A stretch of DNA of 54,505 nt from M55B165 sp051744245. Its GTDB lineage: Bacteria > Actinomycetota > Humimicrobiia > Humimicrobiales > Humimicrobiaceae. The stretch is taken from the NCBI GenBank assembly GCA_051744245.1, contig JBNJCV010000003.1:1-54505 (forward strand), given 5' to 3'. Made by a program: the position numbers and the translations under genes. Position 1 is the stretch's first letter, and each line of letters starts with the position of its first letter. The notes beneath the pieces are model-generated. The model saw nothing but the letters and a program-made list of their open reading frames with translations. It did no database searches and was not told the origin of the DNA. Positions 25,447 through 33,258 of the stretch are shown here, in pieces.

Positions 25447-25666
25447 TGAATTAGATAAAAAATTTGATGAAAATAAAGAAGATATTACAAAATATCTTGA
25501 TATAGCAAAAGCAAAAAGACCAAAGCAAGAACAAAAAAGAGTGAATGTTGATTTTCCTCTATGGATGGTAAATTTATTAGATAAAGAAGCTAAAAGACTG
25601 GGGGTACCAAGACAATCTATTATTAAAGTTTGGGTAGCAGAAAGACTTGAAAGACAAACTCAGTAA
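25436..25666 (+). CDS. brnA: BrnA-like ribbon-helix-helix antitoxin
   Basis: A 76-residue antitoxin. The C-terminal half carries the RHH fold: KRVNVDFPLWMVNLLDKEAKRLGVPRQSIIKVWVAERL. The N-terminal half, rich in Lys/Asp/Glu, should wrap the toxin. ATG 25436 has Shine-Dalgarno AAGGAGG; an in-frame ATG three codons earlier is less well placed. A near-identical paralogue lies at 36129-36359 (about four differences), a very recent duplication. Confidence 0.88.
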   Translation: MKASELDKKFDENKEDITKYLDIAKAKRPKQEQKRVNVDFPLWMVNLLDKEAKRLGVPRQSIIKVWVAERLERQTQ

Positions 25667-25690
25667 AAAATTAAGTAAATTTGTTTTTAA

Positions 25691-25736
25691 TTGCAGATAA
25701 TATCTTTAATAATTTGGTTTGAACATTGTCTACTAG
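25691..25736 (+). repeat. Island repeat 3 (left half only)
   Basis: TTGCAGATAATATCTTTAAT followed by AATTTGGTTTGAA matches the left flank of repeat 6 (33259-33290) almost base for base. The 13-base middle (CATTGTCTACTAG) resembles repeats 1 and 4, but the GGGGAGCCA core is missing, as if cut by the arrival or decay of the neighbouring segment. It lies just after brnA. Confidence 0.55.
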
Positions 25737-25752
25737 TCCTTAAAGGAATTAT

Positions 25753-26895
25753 TCAAAAAATACTTGTTGCACTTTTCATATTTTCAATTACTTTAACATC
25801 AAAAGGGCATTTTTCTTCGCAATTACCACAAGCAATACACTCAGATGCTTTGTGTAAACAAGCCTCGTACCGGTCCAGTATTTGCCCAGGAATATTTCTT
25901 TTATTTATCAACGCTATATCAAGTAATTTTGTTATGGCAGCAATATCTATATTTGAAGGGCAAGGCAGGCAATGATTACAGTATACACATTTTCCATCGA
26001 GAGTGCCTTTAAAGCTTTCCGTAGCTTTACTATAATCTAGCTGTTCATCAGTTAGATTAATGTAATTTGCAGCTTCAATAACTTCACTGCGGGAACTACA
26101 TCCAATTAATGCGCTTACAACAGCTGGGCGTGTCAAGGCATAGTGGATGCATTGTCCGACGGTTAATGGGACATTAAAAGGTGAAAAATCTGGGATTAAA
26201 AGCTTTCCCGCCCCGAGAGTTTTCATAGTATTGATTGTTATACCTTTGCTTTCGCAAAGCTTGTAAAGATTGATACGTTTGGGGTCAATGTTTTTAAATT
26301 GTTCTCTTCTAAGTTTTTTAAACAGGATTGATTGAATATAAACATCCTCTGGCAGCATGTCAAAAGCAATATTAGTGCTAAACATTAGCAACTCTATTGT
26401 TCCAGTTTCTACTATCCTTGTAGCCATTTCTGGGTTGTGAGAGCTTGCTCCTATTGCACGAATTTTACCATCCTGTTTTAATTTTTGAACATATGATATA
26501 TATTCTGTGTCGAAAACACCCCTATAATCTTCCTCAGTATCAATAAAAAACATCATGCCCAAGTCAATATATTCTGTTTTAAAACTTCTAAGAAGATTTT
26601 CAAAATATCTTTTACAGATTTCTACATTACGTGTCCTATCATATTGTTCATGGATATCAACTGATCCGATATGCCCCTGAATTAATATTTTATCGCGGTT
26701 ACCTTTTAGAGCTTTTGATATATTATCTCTTACAGGTGTGCCAGGTATAAAGACATCAAAGATATTAATATCACACTAAAGGGCACCCTGGACTACTTCT
26801 TCACATGTCTTATATGGTTTATTGTCCAGATACTCTGTGCCAAGCCCAATAATACTTGCTGACATCCCAGTCTTTCCAATATCTTTGTATATCAA
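25753..26895 (-). pseudogene. Ferredoxin-tailed aldo/keto reductase interrupted by one amber codon
   Basis: Read through one TAG (26776-26778), this frame gives about 380 residues of a COG1453-type oxidoreductase: aldo/keto reductase barrel (SIIGLGTEYLD, TEYIDLGMMFFID, IRAIGASSHNPEMA) and a C-terminal cluster-binding tail (CVYCNHCLPCPSNIDI, CIACGNCEEKCPFDV). The start is TTG 26895 with Shine-Dalgarno AAGGAGGG. The stop interrupts GAL-CDINIFD in the second barrel repeat. An internal TTG at 26562 opens the 269-residue 3' part. It is most simply a recent nonsense mutation; readthrough or a base error are alternatives. Confidence 0.75.
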
Positions 26896-27313
26896 AAACC
26901 CTCCTTTTAGCCAGAGAATATAATTTTGAGTTTAATTATTCATAACTTTTTCCTGATATTTAGTCCAGTTTTTAATTTAGGATCTAGGTCATTTATAAGC
27001 TAATGTCAAACACACTGGCTATTACCTGCTGAAATATTGTTATAAAATGGCTTTCAAATTATTGTTGCTAGAGATTTTTCTTATTGCTTTCAAAATATTT
27101 GCTGTTGAATTTATTCGCTTTCTGGTCTGAAATCCAGTAATTGATATTATTAATTCCCTTAAATTATTACGATTATATATTCTAATATAAATATCTTATC
27201 TGGTCTATAGCAATTAAAATAAAAAGATAATAAATTTGGTTTATAGTATAAAAATATCTCCATTTGAATTAATAATCCTGTTTCGAACCTTGTAGAATAT
27301 GACCAGCGAAAAA
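26896..27313. other. AT-rich gap without a recognisable gene
   Basis: About 420 bases between two minus-strand genes. I see no open frame with a protein signature. CAATTAAAATAAAAAG near 27211 and GTTTCGAACC near 27280 recall the left parts of the island repeats, so this could be another heavily decayed junction. The rest is featureless A/T-rich DNA. Confidence 0.4.
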
Positions 27314-28495
27314 TTAGAGTTTTAATTTTCCCCTGCTTTTAAATATAAAAACCAGTGCCCCGGTAATAGCAACAGCAGAAGCAAGGATTATTCCATAGCT
27401 GTAAGTGCTGGAAATATCAAAGAGAAGCCCTCCTATTATGGGAGATATTACCCCGGATACCCCGTATGACAGGTGTATTGATGGATAGATATTTTCAAGG
27501 TTATGGATTCCATGAATATTTGAAATCTCGGCAGCAAATAGCACAAAATTAGCCCCAAAACCCATTCCTATAAAAAAAGATATTAGCATAAAGGAAAAAC
27601 CATTATTGGCTGGTATTAATAAAAGCAGGATTGATATTGAGAGGAATATAAGGGCAGCAATGATTGATTTTTTGCTGCCTATAAGGTCAGTAATCTTGCC
27701 CCATATAATCCTCCCCAGGGAATTTCCAACTGCAAACAGGCTAATGGCCATGGTAGAGAAAAAATTACTAAAGCCATATGACAGCCCTATTGGTTTAAGG
27801 TTTCCAATTATCAGTACGCCGGCAAAGGTCCCAGAAAACATTAAATATAACAATAGCCATAGATTTTTATTTTTTGTAATATCTTTTATGCTTAATATGT
27901 TGTGGTCCTCAATTTGATTGCTATTCTGGTTGGGATTTGTTACAAGGAACGCAGACAGCAATATTATTGCACCATAACTGATGGATATAATTTTGAAAAT
28001 ATCCAGGACAGGCAGGTTTCTTTTAAGCAGAAATTCGACCATCTGCGATAGAAGTATGGCGCCGCCCCCGAAACCAGCAACAGAAATTCCGGTAATTAAA
28101 CCTTTATGGCCAGGAAACCATTTTATGGGGGTAGCCAGCGCGCTTGCATAGCCAAAGCCAATCCCGGCTCCGGCAATAAGCCCCATCCCTAAAACCAGGA
28201 ATACTAAATTTCCATTGGAAAATGCAGATATTAAGTATCCACAACTGAAAAGGGCAGCGCTTATTATGGTGCTGGTGCGCGGGCCTATTCTTTTTAGCAA
28301 CCTGCCGGCAACTACCAGTGATATGGCAAATGAAGGTATAGTAAGTCCGAATATCAACTGGGTCTGTGCTGTTGTAAATCCACACTCAGCCCTAAGAGGG
28401 GGAACGTATATGCTAAATCCATACATACCGCCAAGGCAAACCATGGTAAGGATAGAGCCTAAAAGCACAAAATATTTTTTCAGTTTGGTAAACAT
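27314..28495 (-). CDS. MFS transporter, OFA (oxalate/formate antiporter-like) family
   Basis: A 393-residue membrane protein with about 12 hydrophobic segments. The first helix carries GGMYGFSIYVPPLRAECGFTTAQ, a signature of OFA-type carriers, and the loop between helices 2 and 3 has GRLLKRIGPRTS. The middle loop (about 185-210) is polar, as usual between the two six-helix halves. Family members move monocarboxylates or dicarboxylates; the substrate here is not evident. It is adjacent to the interrupted oxidoreductase on the same strand but over 400 bases away, so an operon is unlikely. Confidence 0.85.
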   Translation of the reverse strand: MFTKLKKYFVLLGSILTMVCLGGMYGFSIYVPPLRAECGFTTAQTQLIFGLTIPSFAISLVVAGRLLKRIGPRTSTIISAALFSCGYLISAFSNGNLVFLVLGMGLIAGAGIGFGYASALATPIKWFPGHKGLITGISVAGFGGGAILLSQMVEFLLKRNLPVLDIFKIISISYGAIILLSAFLVTNPNQNSNQIEDHNILSIKDITKNKNLWLLLYLMFSGTFAGVLIIGNLKPIGLSYGFSNFFSTMAISLFAVGNSLGRIIWGKITDLIGSKKSIIAALIFLSISILLLLIPANNGFSFMLISFFIGMGFGANFVLFAAEISNIHGIHNLENIYPSIHLSYGVSGVISPIIGGLLFDISSTYSYGIILASAVAITGALVFIFKSRGKLKL

Positions 28496-28610
28496 CTATG
28501 CCTAAAATTTAATATTGGGACAAATTATTAAAGTATTCTAAAGCCACTTTTAATTTTGTCAATAATTTTTGGTATTATTGTTATTTAAATTTTAAATTAC
28601 AGTCTGAATA

Positions 28611-28644
28611 GGTTCTTTTTTAAAAATAGTGTTGATTTATTATC
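28611..28644 (+). repeat. AT-rich dispersed repeat, copy A
   Basis: GGTTCTTTTTTAAAAATA followed by GTGTTGATTTATTATC recurs with few changes at 33943-33976. It lies in the 258-base gap after the MFS gene, which otherwise shows nothing. Function unknown; possibly a terminus of a lost element. Confidence 0.4.
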
Positions 28645-28753
28645 TTTTTTTCCAAACATATCTCAAAAAACATAATAATTGATACCTATTTAAACCAAAT
28701 TGCTTGAATTCGCTTTATGTCAACAAAGATGACGCTTTTTTTAATTAAATAAT

Positions 28754-29080
28754 TTAGTACTTATTATCTTCCCTATTAAGCACAACTTCCTCAGGAGCGC
28801 CCCAGCAAATAGTATCCCTTGATCCCCAGTGCTCGGGATTTTCACGTTTTGCCCTTTGCATGACTTTGTTTCTGTTTTTAAAGATGTCTGCTGCGCTGCC
28901 GTCTCGCATCTGCTCCGGGGTGATGTATCCTATTGATGAATGAAGATGTTCTGTGTTATACCAGTTTACAAAATCTGCCATCCATCCTCTTGCATGTTCA
29001 ATATCTTTAAATCTTATCGGATATCCGCTGCTGTATTTAAGTGTTTTAAAAAATGACTCAATATATGGGCATTCTTTTCT
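28754..29080 (-). pseudogene. IS3-family transposase, C-terminal fragment
   Basis: The minus-strand frame contains the end of an IS3-type DDE transposase: CPYIESFFKTLKYSSGYP, ARGWMADFVNWYNTEHLHS, SIGYITPEQMRDG, then an N-P-E-H-W tail. The DDE glutamate is the E of YIESFFKTLK. The upstream two thirds of the protein are missing; similarity ends near 29080, where another fragment begins on the plus strand. No inverted repeats were found. Confidence 0.8.
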
Positions 29081-29091
29081 TAAAAAAAAGA

Positions 29092-29460
29092 ATGAAATAC
29101 TTCCTGGGTAAGCCAAAGGTGACCTATAAATATAAATACGAAGAAAAGATAGCTGGATTCAAACCTTTTCAATGGAGGCAGCTTGCTTCCCATATACCAG
29201 GTAAGGGCAAGCAGGCTGTCTGTTACTGCCGGTATTATAATAACGTTAAGAGAGGCAGACTGAAAAAAAGAAGAATGTGGCCAGAATATCATATTATAGA
29301 AGATGATTCTCCCGGAGGTCTAAATAAGTTCTGGGCTTATACAGAAGATGTATAAAGTGGGTCTGCTTACCTTCCCAAAGTACGGGGGAGAGATGAGGAT
29401 TATTGCTTTTATTTTAAGATTATAAGGTTGTAAAAAAGATTCTTGATTATTTGGGTATAG
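29092..29460 (+). pseudogene. IS91-family transposase, decayed C-terminal fragment
   Basis: The plus strand encodes VTYKYKYEEKIAGFKPFQWR, then LASHIPGKGKQAVCYCRYYN (the family pattern HIPxKGxxxxRYYGxYSN), and after a break LTFPKYGGEMRIIAF, which recalls the PKCGGxMRxIAF zinc-like end of IS91 transposases. Stops break the frame after 29355. It is a remnant with no function expected. Confidence 0.6.
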
Positions 29461-29548
29461 ATGAATTTGAGAAAAAGAGGTATTCCACATACTTTCTGAT
29501 CAGTATTTGAGACCAGTGGCCATTTTTATCTCCAATAATGATAAATAT

Positions 29549-29598
29549 GCCGACTTTTGGGGATTATAGGTCGGGGATCCAAAAGCAAATTCTTATAA
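29549..29598 (+). repeat. Dispersed repeat family B, copy 1
   Basis: GGGGATCCAAAAGCAAATTC with an upstream CTTTTGGGGATTATAG segment recurs at 43569-43619 (about 80 percent match over 50 bases). The centre GGGGATCC resembles the GGGGAGCC core of the other island repeats, but a common origin is unproven. It may also be part of a decayed transposase gene. Confidence 0.5.
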
Positions 29599-29610
29599 AT
29601 TATAAATTAA

Positions 29611-29886
29611 GCACTCGAGCTCCGTGAGGCAAGAAGGCTGCTGGACAGACTCGAAATACATTATGCCCCAAAGCATGGCAGCTGGTTAAATATCGCAGAG
29701 AATGAACTAAAAATTCTAAATGGTCAGTAGCTAAACCGCAGAATCCCCTATTAGGAAATGTTAATTGAAGAGGCAGCAGTCTGGCAGGACAAGCATAATT
29801 ATGATAAAGCTAAGGTTACCTGGCAGTTTACAGCAAAGTGTGCCAGGATAAAACTAAAGAGGTCTTATCCTATATTATTATCTTGA
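29611..29886 (+). pseudogene. IS630-family transposase, C-terminal fragment with two in-frame ambers
   Basis: One frame reads REARRLLDRLEIHYAPKHGS, WLNIAENELKILNGQ, stop, LNRRIPY, stop, EMLIEEAAVWQDKHNYDKAK, VTWQFTAKCARIKLKRSYP. The motif HYxPKHGSWLNxAE with the catalytic glutamate, and QFTxxxARIKLKRLYP, are typical of IS630 DDE transposases. Both interruptions are TAG. The N-terminal part is gone. Confidence 0.8.
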
Positions 29887-29911
29887 CATACTGCTAGTTT
29901 GAAGAGTCTGC

Positions 29912-30121
29912 TTAAATTTTAAGCGCTTCTCCTATTTGCTCATAGGATATATCAGGCAGGTGAGCGGTTGTTTTTGCATGTTCTATTGTTATACTGACAA
30001 GGTTGCCTTTTTCATCAATATCTATATATATATTTTCTGAAATTTCTCGGGTTTCCTTTATCACATTTTCCGAAAATTCTAATAAAGCGGTGTCAGTATC
30101 ATTGAAATATTTTATTTTCAT
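29912..30121 (-). CDS. DUF2283 domain protein
   Basis: A 69-residue protein with the DUF2283 pattern: MKIKYFNDTDTALLEFSENV, ETREISENIYIDIDEKGNLV and SITIEHAKTTAHLPD. ATG 30121 has the strong Shine-Dalgarno AAGGAGGAA; an upstream in-frame start would overlap the partner gene. It follows a small basic protein by four bases, a pairing repeated (in broken form) at 44610-45054. DUF2283 proteins commonly occur beside toxin-like DUF4258 genes, so a toxin-antitoxin role is likely but not shown. Confidence 0.8.
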   Translation of the reverse strand: MKIKYFNDTDTALLEFSENVIKETREISENIYIDIDEKGNLVSITIEHAKTTAHLPDISYEQIGEALKI

Positions 30122-30125
30122 ATTC

Positions 30126-30362
30126 TTATTCCTCCTTGAAATTTCTATCAAAGAAAGCATTATGGACTGTTTCTCCATCTTTAAGCATTATGACTCTTAA
30201 ATACTTTCCTTCACTTTTGATTTTTGACCATTTTCTTATTCTTCCATCTGACTGTATTTCAGTTTTAACTGGATCGTTGATGGTATCTTTTATCCAAGTA
30301 TCTTTTACTTTCGACCTATCTGGTCTTTTCTTCATATAATGAAAATAATTTGTAAATTTCAT
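30126..30362 (-). CDS. Small basic protein paired with DUF2283 (possible toxin)
   Basis: A 78-residue protein: KKRPDRSKVKDTWIKDTIND at the start, then SDGRIRKWSKI, YLRVIMLKDGETVHNAFFDR. This resembles a small family always found before DUF2283 genes, with a RelE/BrnT-like length and a C-terminal HNAFFDR. I do not know a tested function. Start overlaps the stop of the next gene upstream (RHH protein) by four bases, so all four genes 30912-29912 may form one operon. Confidence 0.7.
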   Translation of the reverse strand: MKFTNYFHYMKKRPDRSKVKDTWIKDTINDPVKTEIQSDGRIRKWSKIKSEGKYLRVIMLKDGETVHNAFFDRNFKEE

Positions 30363-30649
30363 TTTAATAATTCTGAAATCTTAAAAACTTCTTTTTTGTC
30401 AACAAATCTGTCATTAATGTACTTATGTAGTATGCTTGATATCAATGTCTGGTAAGGGATACCCTCAATATTAGCAATAGATTTCAATTGCTCGAGATCA
30501 TTGTTATTGAGCCTTAGAGTCACAACTCTTTTCTTTGAGCTTTTTTCTAAAACTGCCTCGATATTTTTCTTCTTCTCCTTAGAAACTTTTTTATATCCGG
30601 CTGCTTCCTTCTCAATAATCTTTTCATCTTTATCTAATTTATATTTCAT
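30359..30649 (-). CDS. Ribbon-helix-helix antitoxin
   Basis: A 96-residue protein. The basic N-terminal half (KEKKKNIEAVLEKSSKK) is followed by an RHH motif RVVTLRLNNNDLEQLKSIAN and IEGIPYQTLISSILHKYIND, the usual strand-helix-helix of BrnA/CopG antitoxins. Its start overlaps the stop of the upstream DUF4258 toxin-like gene (4 bases). The last third reappears as a remnant at 45200-45311. Confidence 0.82.
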   Translation of the reverse strand: MKYKLDKDEKIIEKEAAGYKKVSKEKKKNIEAVLEKSSKKRVVTLRLNNNDLEQLKSIANIEGIPYQTLISSILHKYINDRFVDKKEVFKISELLK

Positions 30650-30912
30650 TTTAATTTCTCCTTATATATCTTATGAAAATTCCTACTGGGAAATACTGTT
30701 TTTATTACAATGTTGTTGTCACTATCAATAACAAAAGGTACGACATGTATATAATTTCTATATACAAGAATGAAAATTTGCTGCCCAACTCTTTTTGGAT
30801 GTTCTAATATATCTAAATATTTTTTATTAATAATAATATCTACGATGTCTTCAATCTCAATATTACGTTCATATCTTAACTTTATAGCCCTATGTCTATC
30901 ATAGATTATCAT
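30646..30912 (-). CDS. DUF4258 toxin-like protein (BrnT/RelE superfamily)
   Basis: An 88-residue protein: YDRHRAIKLRYERNIEIEDI, VDIIINKKYLDILEHPKR, QQIFILVYRNYIHVVPFVID and IKTVFPSRNFHK. The pattern H..R...R.I....v...i..p, then a central hydrophobic strand pair and a C-terminal IkTvypsR, matches DUF4258 toxins. It opens a toxin-first pair with the RHH protein. Its promoter has consensus boxes, and the -10 is six bases before the ATG, so the mRNA should be leaderless. Confidence 0.8.
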   Translation of the reverse strand: MIIYDRHRAIKLRYERNIEIEDIVDIIINKKYLDILEHPKRVGQQIFILVYRNYIHVVPFVIDSDNNIVIKTVFPSRNFHKIYKEKLK

Positions 30913-30918
30913 AAAATA

Positions 30919-30946
30919 ATTATATAGAATAAATTTATAATGTCAA
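30919..30946 (-). promoter_or_regulatory. Consensus leaderless promoter of the DUF4258/RHH operon
   Basis: On the minus strand: TTGACA (30941-30946), 16-base spacer, TATAAT (30919-30924), then six bases to the ATG at 30912. Both hexamers are perfect. Transcription should start at or within a base of the start codon. Confidence 0.75.
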
Positions 30947-31082
30947 TACATTAAATTTATATTGTAAATTTTAATAAATAGGGTCTATAATCTTAAATAC
31001 AAAGTTTATAAAATAAAGCTCTTGACTATAAGAATATAAAAATTGTTTTAATTCTATCTAATTTATTTTCTAAATTATTGGT

Positions 31083-31127
31083 TTCATTAAAATAAAAAGC
31101 TCGAAATATGTCCACTAAGGGGAGCCA
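31083..31127 (+). repeat. Island repeat 4 (tRNA-Asn 3'-end-like scar)
   Basis: GCTCGAA, the 13 bases ATATGTCCACTAA, then GGGGAGCCA. It matches repeat 1 at 23671-23715 over about 45 bases with only a few differences, including the flank CATTAAAATAAAAAG. It separates the DUF4258/DUF2283 block from the next MNT/HEPN module. Confidence 0.78.
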
Positions 31128-31240
31128 TCAATCCTAAATATACGTGCCTGCGGAACATGTTGAAAATCTTCTTAAATGTTCATAAAATGTGAACTAATAG
31201 TTTATAAATCATGAACGTTGCTTAATAAGGACTAAAATAA

Positions 31241-31774
31241 ATGCATAAAATATTTTCAACTCCTGAAAGATTAAAAATTATAAAATATGTAATCTTCAAA
31301 GAAGGCCCATTAAGCGTAAACGCTGTAGCAGATGATCTAAACTTAAGCAAAGGGTTAGTTTCTAAATACTTAGAATTGTTGTTACAGGAGAAAATTACTA
31401 GTAGGTCAAAGGGAAAATACTTAATTACTGATTCTGCTATTACTAAAGCTATTAAGATTTTTTTAAACATTTCAGAAATAGAGGTAGAACTTTTTAAAAA
31501 ATTTAAATTTGTAAAATCGGTTGGTCTTTATGGAAGTTGTGCAAAAGGTGAGAACACGGAAAATTCAGATATAGATATATGGTTGTTGGTAGATGATGTT
31601 GAAGACGGGAAAGTTGCTTCGCTAAGTTCAGCAATAAGCAAAAAAATAAAAAATGCACAATCGATATTTTTAACAGAAAAGAAACTTGAAAAAATAAAAA
31701 AAGATGATGAACTTTTTTACCATTCATTATCCTTTGGTTCAATAATTATTTATGGAGTAAAAGATGCCATTTGA
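31241..31774 (+). CDS. Winged-helix/MNT nucleotidyltransferase fusion antitoxin
   Basis: A 177-residue protein of two parts. Residues 1-70 form a winged helix (RLKIIKYVIFKEGPLSVNAV, DDLNLSKGLVSKYLELLLQE). Residues 90-177 form a minimal nucleotidyltransferase with YGSCAKGENTENSDIDIWLL (GS-x9-DxD). The fusion lets the antitoxin bind DNA and regulate its own operon. The start overlaps nothing upstream; a degenerate inverted repeat (AATGTTCAT / ATGAACGTT) lies about 20-70 bases before it. A HEPN gene overlaps its 3' end by 11 bases. Confidence 0.82.
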   Translation: MHKIFSTPERLKIIKYVIFKEGPLSVNAVADDLNLSKGLVSKYLELLLQEKITSRSKGKYLITDSAITKAIKIFLNISEIEVELFKKFKFVKSVGLYGSCAKGENTENSDIDIWLLVDDVEDGKVASLSSAISKKIKNAQSIFLTEKKLEKIKKDDELFYHSLSFGSIIIYGVKDAI

Positions 31775-32205
31775 TTACCGCGACTGTATAAAAGCAAGCC
31801 TTCTTCGCAAGATTCCACCCTCTAGAGATAAAGCTTTTCAATCGGTAAAAAAAGCTAAAGTTTGGCTAATAGAATCGAAAAAGTCTTTGGAAGGTGATGC
31901 AACAAGTTCTTCAATAATAGCATCTTATATGTGTATGTTTCATGCTGCTAGATCAATTCTCTTTTTTGACGATTACAGGGAAAAGAGTCATGCATGTATT
32001 GCAAGATATTTGGAAGAAAAATATGTAAAAACCAATATATTGGATAAAAAGTGTTGAGCTGCTTGACCATAGCAGAGAAACAAGACACAATGACCAATAT
32101 AATCTTAGTTTCTTTTCAACAGAAGATGATGCTAAAAATGCTTTAGAATCTGCAGAATCGTTTTTTAATGAAATGGAGAGTTTACTTAAGAAAATATCCA
32201 AATAG
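31764..32205 (+). pseudogene. HEPN toxin with a one-base frameshift
   Basis: The first frame encodes 97 residues (YRDCIKASLLRKIPPSRDKA and SSIIASYMCMFHAARSILFF, the usual HEPN helices) and stops at 32057. Shifting by one base in the A5 run near 32044-32049 continues as KSVELLDHSRETRHNDQYNL, FFSTEDDAKNALESAESFFN and ends at TAG 32205, restoring the second half of a HEPN domain with its R..H motif. It is either inactivated, a slippage site or a homopolymer read error. Without the shift the toxin loses its catalytic half. Confidence 0.72.
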
Positions 32206-32261
32206 CTAAATTAGTTGCTAGTTATAGTATGTTTTATTTTTTGTAGGTTTTTTAAAAAGTA

Positions 32262-32294
32262 GTTCGAAATATCAAAGATTAGGGGAGCCAGCAA
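32262..32294 (+). repeat. Island repeat 5 (tRNA-Asn 3'-end-like scar)
   Basis: GTTCGAA, 13 bases (ATATCAAAGATTA), GGGGAGCCAGCAA. It keeps the full 13-base core including GCAA beyond the CCA of tRNA-Asn. It lies between the second MNT/HEPN module and the PIN/UPF0175 module. Confidence 0.78.
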
Positions 32295-32423
32295 CCTAAG
32301 GTTTCAGCTTTTGGCTCTTTACCGGCAACAGGGGCAGCCCGTACTCTAACAGCATAACGCTCTGACTCCTTAACCTGTAGTTTTCAAATATTTTAAGTAT
32401 TGATGTAATTCTTTTTCTGATAA

Positions 32424-32437
32424 ACTACAATTGTAGT
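32424..32437 (+). promoter_or_regulatory. Palindrome upstream of the PIN/UPF0175 module
   Basis: A perfect 14-bp palindrome ACTACAATTGTAGT lies 20 bases before the PIN gene start. Position and symmetry suggest an operator bound by the downstream antitoxin; the -10 may be CGTAATAAC-like just after it. No consensus promoter is obvious. Confidence 0.45.
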
Positions 32438-32456
32438 AAATCGTAATAACGAGGTA

Positions 32457-32936
32457 ATGTTGATAATTTTTGATTCTTCTACATTGTTTTTGTTAGCTAA
32501 GGTAGATATTCTACAATTAGTTTTAAAACAATATATTGGAGTTATACCAGAAATAGTAAAAAAAGAAGTTTTATTTAAAGAAACTATGGATGCCAGAATA
32601 ATTAAGCGGTTCATTAGTGAAGGGAAGATCAAATTAAATAAAAATCCAAACAAGAAAGTTATTGAAAAAGTTTGTAAAGATTTTCCTTTAGGTAAAGGTG
32701 AAGCGGCTGCATTAGTTTTAGCCAGAAAGAATAATTATATTTTTGCAACTGACGATGGATTAGCTATTAAAGTTTGTAAAATATTTAATATAAAATTTGT
32801 AACAGCTATTCATTTTTTAATTGGAGCGCACATTGATAAAAAGATTGCTTTAGCAAAACTTAATTTACTCCAAGAATTTGGACGTTATTCAATAGATATT
32901 ATTAAAGATGCTAAAAAACGTATAATTGGAGGGTAA
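32457..32936 (+). CDS. PIN-domain-like ribonuclease toxin (DUF3368 type)
   Basis: A 159-residue PIN-fold protein. The acidic site is visible as IIFDSSTLFLLAK (D6), the glutamate in VKKEVLF, and FATDDGLAIKVC (paired aspartates). The segment LGKGEAAALVLARKNN is typical of the DUF3368 PIN group. Shine-Dalgarno GAGG precedes ATG 32457. A UPF0175 antitoxin follows after six bases, the usual partner. Part of its C-terminus is echoed in the broken PIN remnant at 45918-46010. Confidence 0.82.
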   Translation: MLIIFDSSTLFLLAKVDILQLVLKQYIGVIPEIVKKEVLFKETMDARIIKRFISEGKIKLNKNPNKKVIEKVCKDFPLGKGEAAALVLARKNNYIFATDDGLAIKVCKIFNIKFVTAIHFLIGAHIDKKIALAKLNLLQEFGRYSIDIIKDAKKRIIGG

Positions 32937-32942
32937 TTAAAA

Positions 32943-33230
32943 ATGAGTGTAATGAGTCTACGTTTAAATAGGGAAGAATTAAATAGAATATCTAAACTCT
33001 CAGAACAAAAAAAAGAAGCAAAGTCAGCAGTAGTTAGAGAATTATTAAGAGAAGGATGGATATTTTATTGGCTTAAGTTATATAGTGCGGGCAAAGTATC
33101 TATTGGGAAAATGGCTGAAGAACTTGACCTATCTATAAATGATGTTTTAGACTTACTTGCTGAATTTGGCATAAAATCATCAATTCATTATGATGACTAC
33201 TTAAAGGGATTTGAAAATTTAAAAAAGTAG
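32943..33230 (+). CDS. UPF0175 antitoxin
   Basis: A 95-residue protein. The N-terminus is an RHH-like DNA-binding part (MSLRLNREELNRISKLSEQK, SAVVRELLREGW). The C-terminal part, YSAGKVSIGKMAEELDLSIN and DVLDLLAEFGI, is the UPF0175 helix-turn-helix signature. Paired with the PIN protein just upstream. Confidence 0.83.
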   Translation: MSVMSLRLNREELNRISKLSEQKKEAKSAVVRELLREGWIFYWLKLYSAGKVSIGKMAEELDLSINDVLDLLAEFGIKSSIHYDDYLKGFENLKK

Positions 33231-33258
33231 CTAAATTAATTAAAATTATTATATTTGA

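Noticed and set aside
25691..25975. Plus-strand frame of 94 codons over the end of the oxidoreductase
   Set aside because: It is antisense to the cysteine-rich tail of a recognised protein and begins inside a repeat.
26776..26778. Pyrrolysine or general amber recoding
   Set aside because: TAG ends several core genes (recO, glyS, ppdK), no pyl genes are in the window, and the other in-frame ambers are in transposase fossils.
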